From contig NZ_JAAOCA010000046.1 in the NCBI RefSeq assembly GCF_014694385.1, forward strand, positions 1 to 34,419: a stretch of 34,419 nucleotides of DNA. Direction: 5' to 3'. A program made the position numbers and the translations under genes. The stretch comes from Pseudomonas typographi (GTDB taxonomy: Bacteria > Pseudomonadota > Gammaproteobacteria > Pseudomonadales > Pseudomonadaceae). The first letter of the stretch is position 1; the number at the start of each line of letters is the position of its first letter. The notes under the pieces are model-generated. The model worked only from the letters and a program-made list of their open reading frames with translations, made no database searches and had not been told where the DNA came from. Positions 1 through 6,768 of this stretch are shown piece after piece.

Positions 1-553
1 CACCCGCCCCGTCGAAGTGGCCGAGGATCAACCCGGCAAGCGGCCCGCCGACGATGCCGCACAAGCATATCGAGCTTTTGAAGTACGAATTGATCCGTGC
101 CCGGCGCTGGCTGGGGTACCACTGGGTAAAGAAATACAACGCCCCCGGCACAAAGCCAGCTTCCATCAGGCCAATCAAAAAACGCAGCACGTAGAACCAG
201 GTTTCACTGGCCACGAACATCATGCAGGCCGACGTGATACCCCAGGTGACCATGATCCGCGCAATCCACAACCGCGCGCCCACCCGGTGTAGCAACATGT
301 TGCTCGGCACCTCGAAAAGGAAATACCCCACGAAGAACAAGCTCGCGCCAAGGCCATAGACCGAGTCGCTGAAGCCCAGATCGCTTTGCATCTCAAGCTT
401 GGCGAAACTGATATTGACGCGGTCGAGGTAGGCAAACAGGAAACAGCAAACGAACAACGGCACGATGCGCCAATTGACTTTGCGGTACAGGCGCTCTTCG
501 ATTAGCGCGGCGCTCTGGGTGAGCGCACCGAGGGTGGTGGCGTGAGCGGGCAT
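1..553 (-). CDS. MFS transporter, ACS-type, N-terminal part (runs off the window)
   Basis: The reading frame starts at an ATG at 553 (MPAHATTLG...), with AAGAGG upstream as ribosome binding site, and stays open to the window edge, giving about 184 residues. The visible part has the signatures of the anion:cation symporter family of the major facilitator superfamily: a cytoplasmic lead of about 30 residues, a first membrane helix ending in FAYLDRVNISFAK, then GYFLFEVPSN and VLRFLIGLMEAGFVPG, and the loop FTQWYPSQRRAR. Family members import organic acids such as aldonates, aldarates or aromatic acids with protons. It lies 93 bases downstream of the AraD1-type gene in the same direction and is a paralogue of the MFS gene at 1656-2975, so it probably belongs to the same sugar-acid operon. 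The substrate cannot be read from the sequence, and the C-terminal half is not visible. Confidence 0.88.
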   Translation of the reverse strand, partial: MPAHATTLGALTQSAALIEERLYRKVNWRIVPLFVCCFLFAYLDRVNISFAKLEMQSDLGFSDSVYGLGASLFFVGYFLFEVPSNMLLHRVGARLWIARIMVTWGITSACMMFVASETWFYVLRFLIGLMEAGFVPGALYFFTQWYPSQRRARINSYFKSSICLCGIVGGPLAGLILGHFDGAG

Positions 554-646
554 GGGATTCAAACCTCTTTTTATAAATGGACCCGGGCATGCAGGCTGCC
601 AGCAGCGGCGCAGGCCTCGGGCGATGTGAAGCGTGCGCCGGGTGCT

Positions 647-1639
647 TTAAAGCACCGCAACACCCCCTATGTCGAATACCGCCTCGGCCTGCCCAACGCT
701 GTTGACCAATGGCTCGCCAAATTCGGCCAGGCTAACCTCGAATCGGTCCCCTGGGCGCGGGGCGATACCGTCGGCGAACGAGAGCGTGGCGGTGCCGAAA
801 AAATGCACGTGCACATCGCCCGGGCGCAGGAACTGCGCGTACTTGAAGTGGTGGTATTCAAGGTTGTCGAAGCTGTGGCACATGTTGGCAGCGCCGCTGA
901 GAAAAGGCTTTTCCCAGAGCACTTGGCCATCGCGCAGGATGCGGCTGGTACCTTCCAGGTGCTCAGGCAGCGCCCCCAGCCGCAGTTCCGGGCCATAGGC
1001 ACAAGCCCGCAACTTGGAATGGGCCAGGTACAGGTAATTGCGCCGCTCCATCACATGGTCGGAATACTCGTTGCCCAGGGCATAACCCAGCCGGTAGGGG
1101 CGGTGGTCCGGGCCGATCACATACAACCCGGCCAATTCCGGCTCTTCGCCGCCGTCTTCGGCAAACGGCGGCAACGGCAAGGCCGCACCGGGGCGCACGA
1201 CGATTCCGCCATCCCCCTTGTAGAACCACTCCGGTTGTACCCCCACCTGGCCCGCCGGCGGCTTACCGCCTTCCACGCCCCATTTGAACACCTTCATGCT
1301 GTCGGTCAGGGCGCTTTCATCGCCTACCTGCTGGTGCATCTTGTCGCGGGTGGCGGCACTTCCCAAGTGGGTAAGGCCTGTACCGGTGACCAATAGGTGG
1401 GCCGGGTCCGGGTGGTCCAGCGGCGGCAAAATGCGCAGCTCATCAAGCAGTTGCCGGTAATCGAGCACCGCCCCCAGGCCCAGCTTGGTCACCTGGCCGG
1501 CCAAATCGCCGCCCTGCTCGATGGCGGCCAACGCCAGTTCGCGCACGCTAGCGGCGCCCTGCACCTCGCGCACCTGGTCACCCTGCACCACACCCACGCG
1601 GCGTTCGCCGGCGGCGGTTTGAAATTGCACTAATCGCAT
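647..1639 (-). CDS. AraD1/GguC-family FAH-fold protein, probable 2-keto-3-deoxy sugar acid dehydratase
   Basis: This is a 330-residue protein of the GguC/AraD1 branch of the fumarylacetoacetate hydrolase fold. I chose the ATG at 1639 (MRLVQFQ...) because AAAGAGAGAA lies just upstream; the frame is open further upstream, but only into the 3' end of the neighbouring MFS gene. Visible family signatures are QPEWFYKGDG (about 135-144), EPELAG (166-171, with Glu166 and Glu168 as likely metal ligands), GYALGNEYSDH (185-195) and the C-terminal HVHFFGTATLSFADG. FAH-fold enzymes of this type are known or proposed to dehydrate 2-keto-3-deoxy-pentonates to 2-ketoglutarate semialdehyde. The gene starts 16 bases after an MFS carrier and is divergent from an aldonate dehydratase, which fits two consecutive dehydrations in a Weimberg-like oxidative pentose path. 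The exact substrate and whether it acts as dehydratase or hydrolase are inferred. Confidence 0.85.
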   Translation of the reverse strand: MRLVQFQTAAGERRVGVVQGDQVREVQGAASVRELALAAIEQGGDLAGQVTKLGLGAVLDYRQLLDELRILPPLDHPDPAHLLVTGTGLTHLGSAATRDKMHQQVGDESALTDSMKVFKWGVEGGKPPAGQVGVQPEWFYKGDGGIVVRPGAALPLPPFAEDGGEEPELAGLYVIGPDHRPYRLGYALGNEYSDHVMERRNYLYLAHSKLRACAYGPELRLGALPEHLEGTSRILRDGQVLWEKPFLSGAANMCHSFDNLEYHHFKYAQFLRPGDVHVHFFGTATLSFADGIAPRPGDRFEVSLAEFGEPLVNSVGQAEAVFDIGGVAVL

Positions 1640-1655
1640 AAGGTTCTCTCTTTTA

Positions 1656-2975
1656 TCAACTAAGGCGTGAACGGGCGCTGGCGGCGAACTGCTCGGGGGC
1701 CAAGGCGTGGCGCCGCTCCAGCACGCGGTAAACCACAACGGTGAGCAGCAGCCCGCACAGCATTACCGCCGCCAAAAAGTAAAGGCCGCTGGCCAGTTGG
1801 CCGGTGTGTTGCTTGAGCGCACCGATCGCGAATGGCCCCAGGTAACCGCCTAGGTTACCCACCGAGTTGATCAAGGCGATGCCCGCCGCGGCGCTGGCCC
1901 CGGCAAAAAAACGCCCCGGCAGCGTCCAGAACACCGCTGTGCAGGAAAACAGCGAAAAGGCCACCGCGCACAGGGCGGCCAATTGCAGCACCGGGGTGGC
2001 GAACCAGGCGCTGAAGAACAACCCCAGCGCGCCGAGCACGTAAAGCCCGGCCAGGTGGCCGTAGCGGTCGTTGAAGCGGTCGGAGCTGCGCGGCACGATC
2101 AGCAGCCCGGCGATGCCGAACACGTAAGGCACCGCCGAGACGAAACCGGTGGTGAGGTCGCTGCCACCGAATTGCTGGACCAAGGTGGGCAGCCACAAGC
2201 CCAGCCCGTAAATACTCAGCGTGACCGGCAGGTAATACAGCGCCAATAGCAGCACGCGGCGGTCTTTCAAGGCGTGCAACGGGTTACCGTGGCGGGTTTG
2301 CCCGTAGGTGTGCAGGTCGTGGGCAAGCTCGCTGGCCAGCCAGTTTTTTTCGCTGTCGCTGAGCCACCTCACCTGCTGCGGGCCGTCGGGCAGCCAGCGC
2401 AAGGTGGGCCAGGTCAGCAGCATCGCCGGCAGGCCGACGGCGATGAACAGCCACTGCCAACCGTGCAACCCGCCCGCCCCTTCCAAGCCCAGCAGCGCGC
2501 CGGATAACGGCCCGGTGATCAGCATGGCAATGGGCTGGGACAAAATGAACAGGCCCATGATTTTGCCGCGGTGGCGTACCGGGTACCACTGGGTGATGTA
2601 GTACAGCACCCCCGGGAAGAACCCGGCCTCTGCCGCGCCCAGCAAAAAGCGCAATACATAGAAGCTGTATGGCCCCTGGATCAGCGCCATGGCGCAGGTG
2701 ATCGCGCCCCAGGTAATGAGGATGCGGGCGAACCAGCGCCCCGCCCCGAACCGCTCCAGCCACAGATTGCTTGGCACTTCGAGCAAGAAGTAGCCAATGA
2801 AGAACAGCCCGGCACCCATGCCGTAGGCGGCATCGCCGATGCCGGCGTCGGTGCTCATGTGCAGCTTGGCGAACCCTAGCGCCGAACGGTCGACGTAGGC
2901 CACCAAGTACAACAGCACCAGGAAGGGAACGAGCTTGAGGGTGATGCGCCGTATGAGCGCGAGTTCCTGGCCCAT
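1656..2975 (-). CDS. MFS transporter, ACS family (probable aldonate/sugar-acid importer)
   Basis: A 439-residue membrane carrier of the major facilitator superfamily. The likely start is the ATG at 2975 (MGQELALIRRI...), because GGAG sits nine bases before it; a GTG five codons upstream overlaps that ribosome binding site. About twelve hydrophobic segments are visible. Diagnostic stretches are VAYVDRSALGFAKLHM after helix 1, GYFLLEVPSN, FLLGAAEAGFFPG and ITQWYPVRHRGK, which place it with ACS-type carriers for hexuronates, galactonate or tartrate. It is the first gene of a minus-strand set (MFS, AraD1, second MFS) and lies divergent from the dehydratase at 3153, so both sides probably share the regulator encoded at 4974. 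Two paralogous carriers in one cluster could serve different sugar acids or the two directions of transport. The substrate is inferred only from context. Confidence 0.9.
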   Translation of the reverse strand: MGQELALIRRITLKLVPFLVLLYLVAYVDRSALGFAKLHMSTDAGIGDAAYGMGAGLFFIGYFLLEVPSNLWLERFGAGRWFARILITWGAITCAMALIQGPYSFYVLRFLLGAAEAGFFPGVLYYITQWYPVRHRGKIMGLFILSQPIAMLITGPLSGALLGLEGAGGLHGWQWLFIAVGLPAMLLTWPTLRWLPDGPQQVRWLSDSEKNWLASELAHDLHTYGQTRHGNPLHALKDRRVLLLALYYLPVTLSIYGLGLWLPTLVQQFGGSDLTTGFVSAVPYVFGIAGLLIVPRSSDRFNDRYGHLAGLYVLGALGLFFSAWFATPVLQLAALCAVAFSLFSCTAVFWTLPGRFFAGASAAAGIALINSVGNLGGYLGPFAIGALKQHTGQLASGLYFLAAVMLCGLLLTVVVYRVLERRHALAPEQFAASARSRLS

Positions 2976-3053
2976 GGGGGTGGTCTCCACGTTGTTGTTG
3001 TTATGGAAACAGCGAGCAGGCCCTGTGGGCTGCCCATGTGCGAATGACTATAA

Positions 3054-3062
3054 AGTAATACT
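3054..3062. promoter_or_regulatory. Candidate operator in the divergent MFS/dehydratase intergenic region
   Basis: The 177-base gap between the divergent genes holds AGTAATACT, an inverted repeat with four-base arms around one base, inside an AT-rich stretch (about 3046-3066) that stands out from the GC-rich surroundings. Short AT-rich palindromes are typical of FadR-type GntR operators, and the only regulator gene in the cluster is of that type. The assignment is an inference; arms this short can occur by chance. Confidence 0.3.
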
Positions 3063-3152
3063 ATTTACCGCACAACCACTTCACATCTCGGTTTTTTCGG
3101 CCTATCTTGGCCGTATCCGGCTTTATTAAGTCTTACAATAAGAGAAATAACC

Positions 3153-4892
3153 ATGTCTGATAAAAAACCCACCCTGCGTTCGGCCCAGTGGTTCGGCAGC
3201 AACGACAAGAACGGCTTCATGTACCGCAGCTGGATGAAAAACCAAGGCATCGCCGACCATCAGTTCCACGGCAAGCCGATCATCGGCATTTGCAACACCT
3301 GGTCCGAGCTCACCCCCTGCAACGCCCACTTCCGCCAGATTGCCGAGCACGTCAAGCGCGGCGTGATCGAGGCCGGGGGCTTCCCGGTGGAGTTCCCGGT
3401 GTTCTCCAACGGCGAATCGAACCTGCGCCCCACCGCCATGCTCACCCGTAACTTGGCCAGCATGGACGTAGAAGAAGCGATCCGTGGTAACCCGGTCGAT
3501 GGTGTGGTGCTGCTCACCGGCTGCGACAAAACCACCCCGGCCTTGCTGATGGGCGCGGCCAGTTGCGACGTGCCGACGATCGTCGTGACCGGCGGGCCGA
3601 TGCTCAACGGCAAGCACCACGGTCGCGACATCGGCGCCGGCACCATCGTCTGGCAAATGCATGAGGCTTATAAGGGCGGGCTGATCAGCCTGGATGAATT
3701 CCTCTCGGCCGAAGCCGGCATGTCGCGCTCAGCCGGTACCTGCAACACCATGGGCACCGCCTCGACCATGGCGTGCATGGCGGAATCCCTCGGTGTATCG
3801 CTGCCGCACAACGCGGCCATCCCTGCGGTGGACTCACGCCGCTACGTGCTCGCACACATGTCGGGCATGCGCGCGGTAGACATGGTCAAGGAAGACCTGC
3901 GGCTGTCGAAGGTGCTCACCCGCGAAGCGTTCGAAAACGCCATCCGGGTGAACGCAGCGATCGGCGGCTCAACCAACGCCGTGATCCACCTCAAGGCTAT
4001 CGCCGGGCGCATCGGCGTGCCACTTGAGCTCGACGACTGGACCCGCATCGGCCGCGGCACCCCGACCCTGGTCGACCTGCAACCGTCCGGGCGCTTCTTG
4101 ATGGAAGAGTTCTACTATGCCGGCGGCCTGCCAGCCGTGTTGCGCCGCCTGGGCGAGCACAACCTGCTGCCGCACCCCGATGCCTTGACCGTCAACGGCA
4201 AAAGCCTGTGGGAAAACGTAAAGGCGTCGCCTATTTATGGCCAAGACGAGGTGATCCGCGCCCTCGACAACCCCCTGGTGGCCGACGGCGGCATTTGCGT
4301 GCTGCGCGGCAACCTGGCGCCGCAAGGCGCCGTGCTCAAGCCCTCCGCCGCCACCCCGGCGCTGATGCAGCACCGTGGCCGCGCGGTGGTGTTCGAACAC
4401 TTCGAAGACTACAAAGCACGCATCAACGACCCAGACTTGGACGTGACCGCCGATTCGATCCTGGTCATGAAGAACTGCGGGCCGAAGGGCTACCCGGGCA
4501 TGGCCGAGGTCGGCAACATGGGCCTGCCAGCCAAGCTGCTGGCCCAGGGCGTGACCGACATGGTGCGTATCTCCGATGCGCGCATGAGCGGCACCGCCTA
4601 CGGCACCGTGGTGCTGCACGTAGCCCCCGAAGCCGCCGCCGGCGGGCCGCTGGCCGCGGTGAAGGAAGGCGACTGGATCGAACTGGACTGTGCCAGCGGC
4701 CGCTTGCACCTGGACGTCAGCGCCGAGGAACTCGCCGCCCGCCTGGCCGATTGGCAGCCGCCGCAGAACAACTTCATCGCCGGCGGCTACCGGCAGTTAT
4801 ACATCGACCATGTGATGCAGGCCGACCAAGGCTGTGATTTTGACTTCCTGGTCGGCTGCCGAGGGTCGGAGGTGCCACGGCATTCGCATTGA
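3153..4892 (+). CDS. IlvD/Edd-family dehydratase, probable L-arabinonate (aldonate) dehydratase
   Basis: A 579-residue [2Fe-2S] dehydratase converting a sugar acid to its 2-keto-3-deoxy form. The start ATG at 3153 follows AAGAGA. Length and sequence match the L-arabinonate dehydratase branch of the IlvD/Edd family: GICNTWSELTPCN with Cys56, GCDKTTP with Cys124 and Lys126, and SAGTCNTMGTAS with Cys197 supply the cluster and metal ligands. DARMSGT near Ser479 corresponds to the catalytic serine region of the Rhizobium enzyme. True IlvD and Edd are longer or differ in these motifs, so branched-chain synthesis and the Entner-Doudoroff step are unlikely. It is divergent from the AraD1/MFS genes and 81 bases before a GntR regulator, forming a sugar-acid cluster. 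L-arabinonate is the best guess; D-xylonate, L-fuconate or galactonate remain possible. Confidence 0.92.
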   Translation: MSDKKPTLRSAQWFGSNDKNGFMYRSWMKNQGIADHQFHGKPIIGICNTWSELTPCNAHFRQIAEHVKRGVIEAGGFPVEFPVFSNGESNLRPTAMLTRNLASMDVEEAIRGNPVDGVVLLTGCDKTTPALLMGAASCDVPTIVVTGGPMLNGKHHGRDIGAGTIVWQMHEAYKGGLISLDEFLSAEAGMSRSAGTCNTMGTASTMACMAESLGVSLPHNAAIPAVDSRRYVLAHMSGMRAVDMVKEDLRLSKVLTREAFENAIRVNAAIGGSTNAVIHLKAIAGRIGVPLELDDWTRIGRGTPTLVDLQPSGRFLMEEFYYAGGLPAVLRRLGEHNLLPHPDALTVNGKSLWENVKASPIYGQDEVIRALDNPLVADGGICVLRGNLAPQGAVLKPSAATPALMQHRGRAVVFEHFEDYKARINDPDLDVTADSILVMKNCGPKGYPGMAEVGNMGLPAKLLAQGVTDMVRISDARMSGTAYGTVVLHVAPEAAAGGPLAAVKEGDWIELDCASGRLHLDVSAEELAARLADWQPPQNNFIAGGYRQLYIDHVMQADQGCDFDFLVGCRGSEVPRHSH

Positions 4893-4973
4893 GCGAATGC
4901 CCGCTCATGCTTGCGGTGAAGGGCTCGCAGCTTGTAGCTTTAGCGCCTTGATTCGACAGAGCCGCCCCACCCC

Positions 4974-5696
4974 ATGGATTACCGCAAACCGTCCGACCGC
5001 AAGAGCATGCATGCGCGCATCGTCCAGGACATCGGCATGGGCATTGTCGCCGGGCAATGGCAACCGGGGGTTAAGCTGCCCCCAGAGGCCAGTTTATGCG
5101 AGGAGTACGCGGTCAGCCGCCCGGTGTTGCGTGAGGCTACGCGGGTGCTGGTGGCCAAGGGGCTGGTGTTTTCCAGGCCCCGTGTGGGCACGGTGGTCAA
5201 GCCGCGCGGTGACTGGCACTTGCTCGACCCGGATGTGCTGCACTGGTTGATGCAAAGCACCCCGCAGAACGATTTCTTCGCCATGCTCACCAGTGTACGG
5301 GCGATCATCGAGCCGGCGGCCGCTGCGCTGGCTGCGCAGCATGCCAGTGCCGAAGACGTGTTGGCGATCGACGAAGCCTACCAGCGCATGGAAGCCTCGG
5401 GGTCGGCCGACGCCCTGCTGGAGCCAGACCTGGACTTTCACAGCCGCATCGCCGAAGCCACCCACAACGACTTGCTTACACACCTGTGCAACATGCTCGC
5501 CGCGGCGTTGCGCGAGGCGCTGCGTTATTCCAACCAGCGGCCGAACCTGCACGAGCTGGCGCTGCCCCGGCACAAGGCGATCCTCACCGCCATCCAGAAC
5601 CGCGACGCACTGGGCGCGCGCCAGGCCGCCCTGGTGCAATTGGACGACGCCCGGGATGCGCTGGGGGTGGTACTGGGCAAGAACCTGGGGCTGTGA
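4974..5696 (+). CDS. GntR-family transcriptional regulator, FadR/FCD subgroup
   Basis: A 240-residue regulator with an N-terminal winged helix-turn-helix (about 10-78; LPPEASLCEEYAVSRPVLREATRVL followed by a wing ending RVGTVV) and a C-terminal all-helical FCD ligand domain (about 100-230). In the FCD domain the usual metal/ligand residues appear as Asp152, His156 and His200, while the position that is normally a third histidine near the last helix is Gln222, so metal binding may be altered. The ATG at 4974 has no strong ribosome binding site, but the conserved domain begins right after it. It follows the aldonate dehydratase and most likely represses the divergent sugar-acid genes until a pathway metabolite binds. 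It converges on the EamA gene with one base between the stop codons. Confidence 0.9.
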   Translation: MDYRKPSDRKSMHARIVQDIGMGIVAGQWQPGVKLPPEASLCEEYAVSRPVLREATRVLVAKGLVFSRPRVGTVVKPRGDWHLLDPDVLHWLMQSTPQNDFFAMLTSVRAIIEPAAAALAAQHASAEDVLAIDEAYQRMEASGSADALLEPDLDFHSRIAEATHNDLLTHLCNMLAAALREALRYSNQRPNLHELALPRHKAILTAIQNRDALGARQAALVQLDDARDALGVVLGKNLGL

Positions 5697-5697
5697 A

Positions 5698-6609
5698 CTA
5701 AATAGCCCACAGCGGCGCGCGCCACGCCCGCCCCAGCCACACCCCCGCCAGTGCCAGGGCGGCGCCTACGAAGTGGTACGCCGCCAATTTCTCGCCCAAC
5801 CAGAGCACCGCGGCCAATGCCACCAACACCGGGATCAGGTTGAGGAACAGGCTGGCCTGGCTCGGGCCAACGGCCTGTACGCCATTGATCCATAGCCAGG
5901 GCGCGAGCACCGAGGCGATGAGGCCGGCATAGAGCACCAGTGGGACATTGGCCGGGGTCAGCGCCGAACGTTCGCTCAGGCCGTACCAGGGCAGCAGGAA
6001 CACCAGGGCGCAGCCCACCTGCACGGTCAATTGTGCCCAACTGCCAAGCGGCAAATGCCAGTGGCGCAACAACACCCCATACAGGGCGTTAGCCAATACG
6101 GCAAGCAACATCAACCCATCGCCGCCGCCCATCTGTATCTGGGCGAGGTTTGCCAAGTGGCCCCGGGCGATCAACCACAGCACACCACCCACCGATACCA
6201 CGCCGCCGCACACGGCGCCCCGGGTAAGGCGTTCGCCGGCGAGCAAGCTGCTGAGCAGTGCCGAGAACAGCGGCGACAAGGCAACCAGGATGCCCATGTT
6301 GGTGGCGCTGGTGGTCTGGGCGGCGTAATACGCCAAGCCCTGGTAAATCACCATGCCCAAGGTGCCCAACGCCGCTAGCTTGGGCCAATGCCGGCACACC
6401 TGGGCACGTGCGCGCCATAGCCCCGCCGCGGTGAACGGCAGCAACACTACAAACGCCAGCAGCCAGCGGTAAAACGTGATCGACGCCGGGCCGATAAGCC
6501 CGGCCGAGAGTTTGGTCACCACGGTATTGCCCGCCCAGATCACCACGGTGAACAACGGAAACAGTTGCAACATAACCGGCACCCGGCCGGGTTGTTCAAA
6601 GGTGGCCAT
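5698..6609 (-). CDS. EamA/DMT-family transporter (probable exporter)
   Basis: A 303-residue inner-membrane protein with about ten hydrophobic segments arranged as two repeated EamA domains. The first begins around VVIWAGNTVVTKLSAGLIGP and includes ITFYRWLLAF and the hallmark AQTTSATNMGILVALSPLFSALLSSLLAGERLT. The second ends with SQASLFLNLIPVLVALAAVLWLGEKL and a final helix. Drug/metabolite transporters of this family often export amino acids or other metabolites, but the substrate cannot be deduced. The start at 6609 gives a short cytoplasmic lead; an ATG at 6573 is an alternative. The gene is divergent from topB, and the LexA-like site at 6686-6701 lies in the gap that would hold its promoter. 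It does not obviously belong to the sugar-acid cluster. Confidence 0.85.
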   Translation of the reverse strand: MATFEQPGRVPVMLQLFPLFTVVIWAGNTVVTKLSAGLIGPASITFYRWLLAFVVLLPFTAAGLWRARAQVCRHWPKLAALGTLGMVIYQGLAYYAAQTTSATNMGILVALSPLFSALLSSLLAGERLTRGAVCGGVVSVGGVLWLIARGHLANLAQIQMGGGDGLMLLAVLANALYGVLLRHWHLPLGSWAQLTVQVGCALVFLLPWYGLSERSALTPANVPLVLYAGLIASVLAPWLWINGVQAVGPSQASLFLNLIPVLVALAAVLWLGEKLAAYHFVGAALALAGVWLGRAWRAPLWAI

Positions 6610-6685
6610 CGGAAGGTCCGTTTCTTATTGGGCAAGCGATTTAGCCAGAGAACACCGCACCGGGCAAACATCGGCAACACAGATA

Positions 6686-6701
6686 CTGTATATACATACA
6701 C
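6686..6701. promoter_or_regulatory. LexA (SOS) box upstream of topB
   Basis: CTGTATATACATACAC matches the gamma-proteobacterial LexA operator (CTG, ten AT-rich bases, CAG) at every key position except the last base, which is C instead of G. It lies 67 bases before the topB ATG and about 75 bases before the divergent EamA start. LexA bound here could repress topB, the EamA gene, or both. The match is direct; the function is inferred. Confidence 0.6.
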
Positions 6702-6768
6702 TTTTCGCTTGCCTGAAGCAGGCCGCTGGCCCATGCTGGCGGCCTGTTCAACGGTTGCTCAATCGCCC

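Noticed and set aside
6565..6768. N-terminal extension of topB by 68 codons
   Set aside because: The extra residues cover the LexA box and lack similarity; the Toprim strand starts at 6769.
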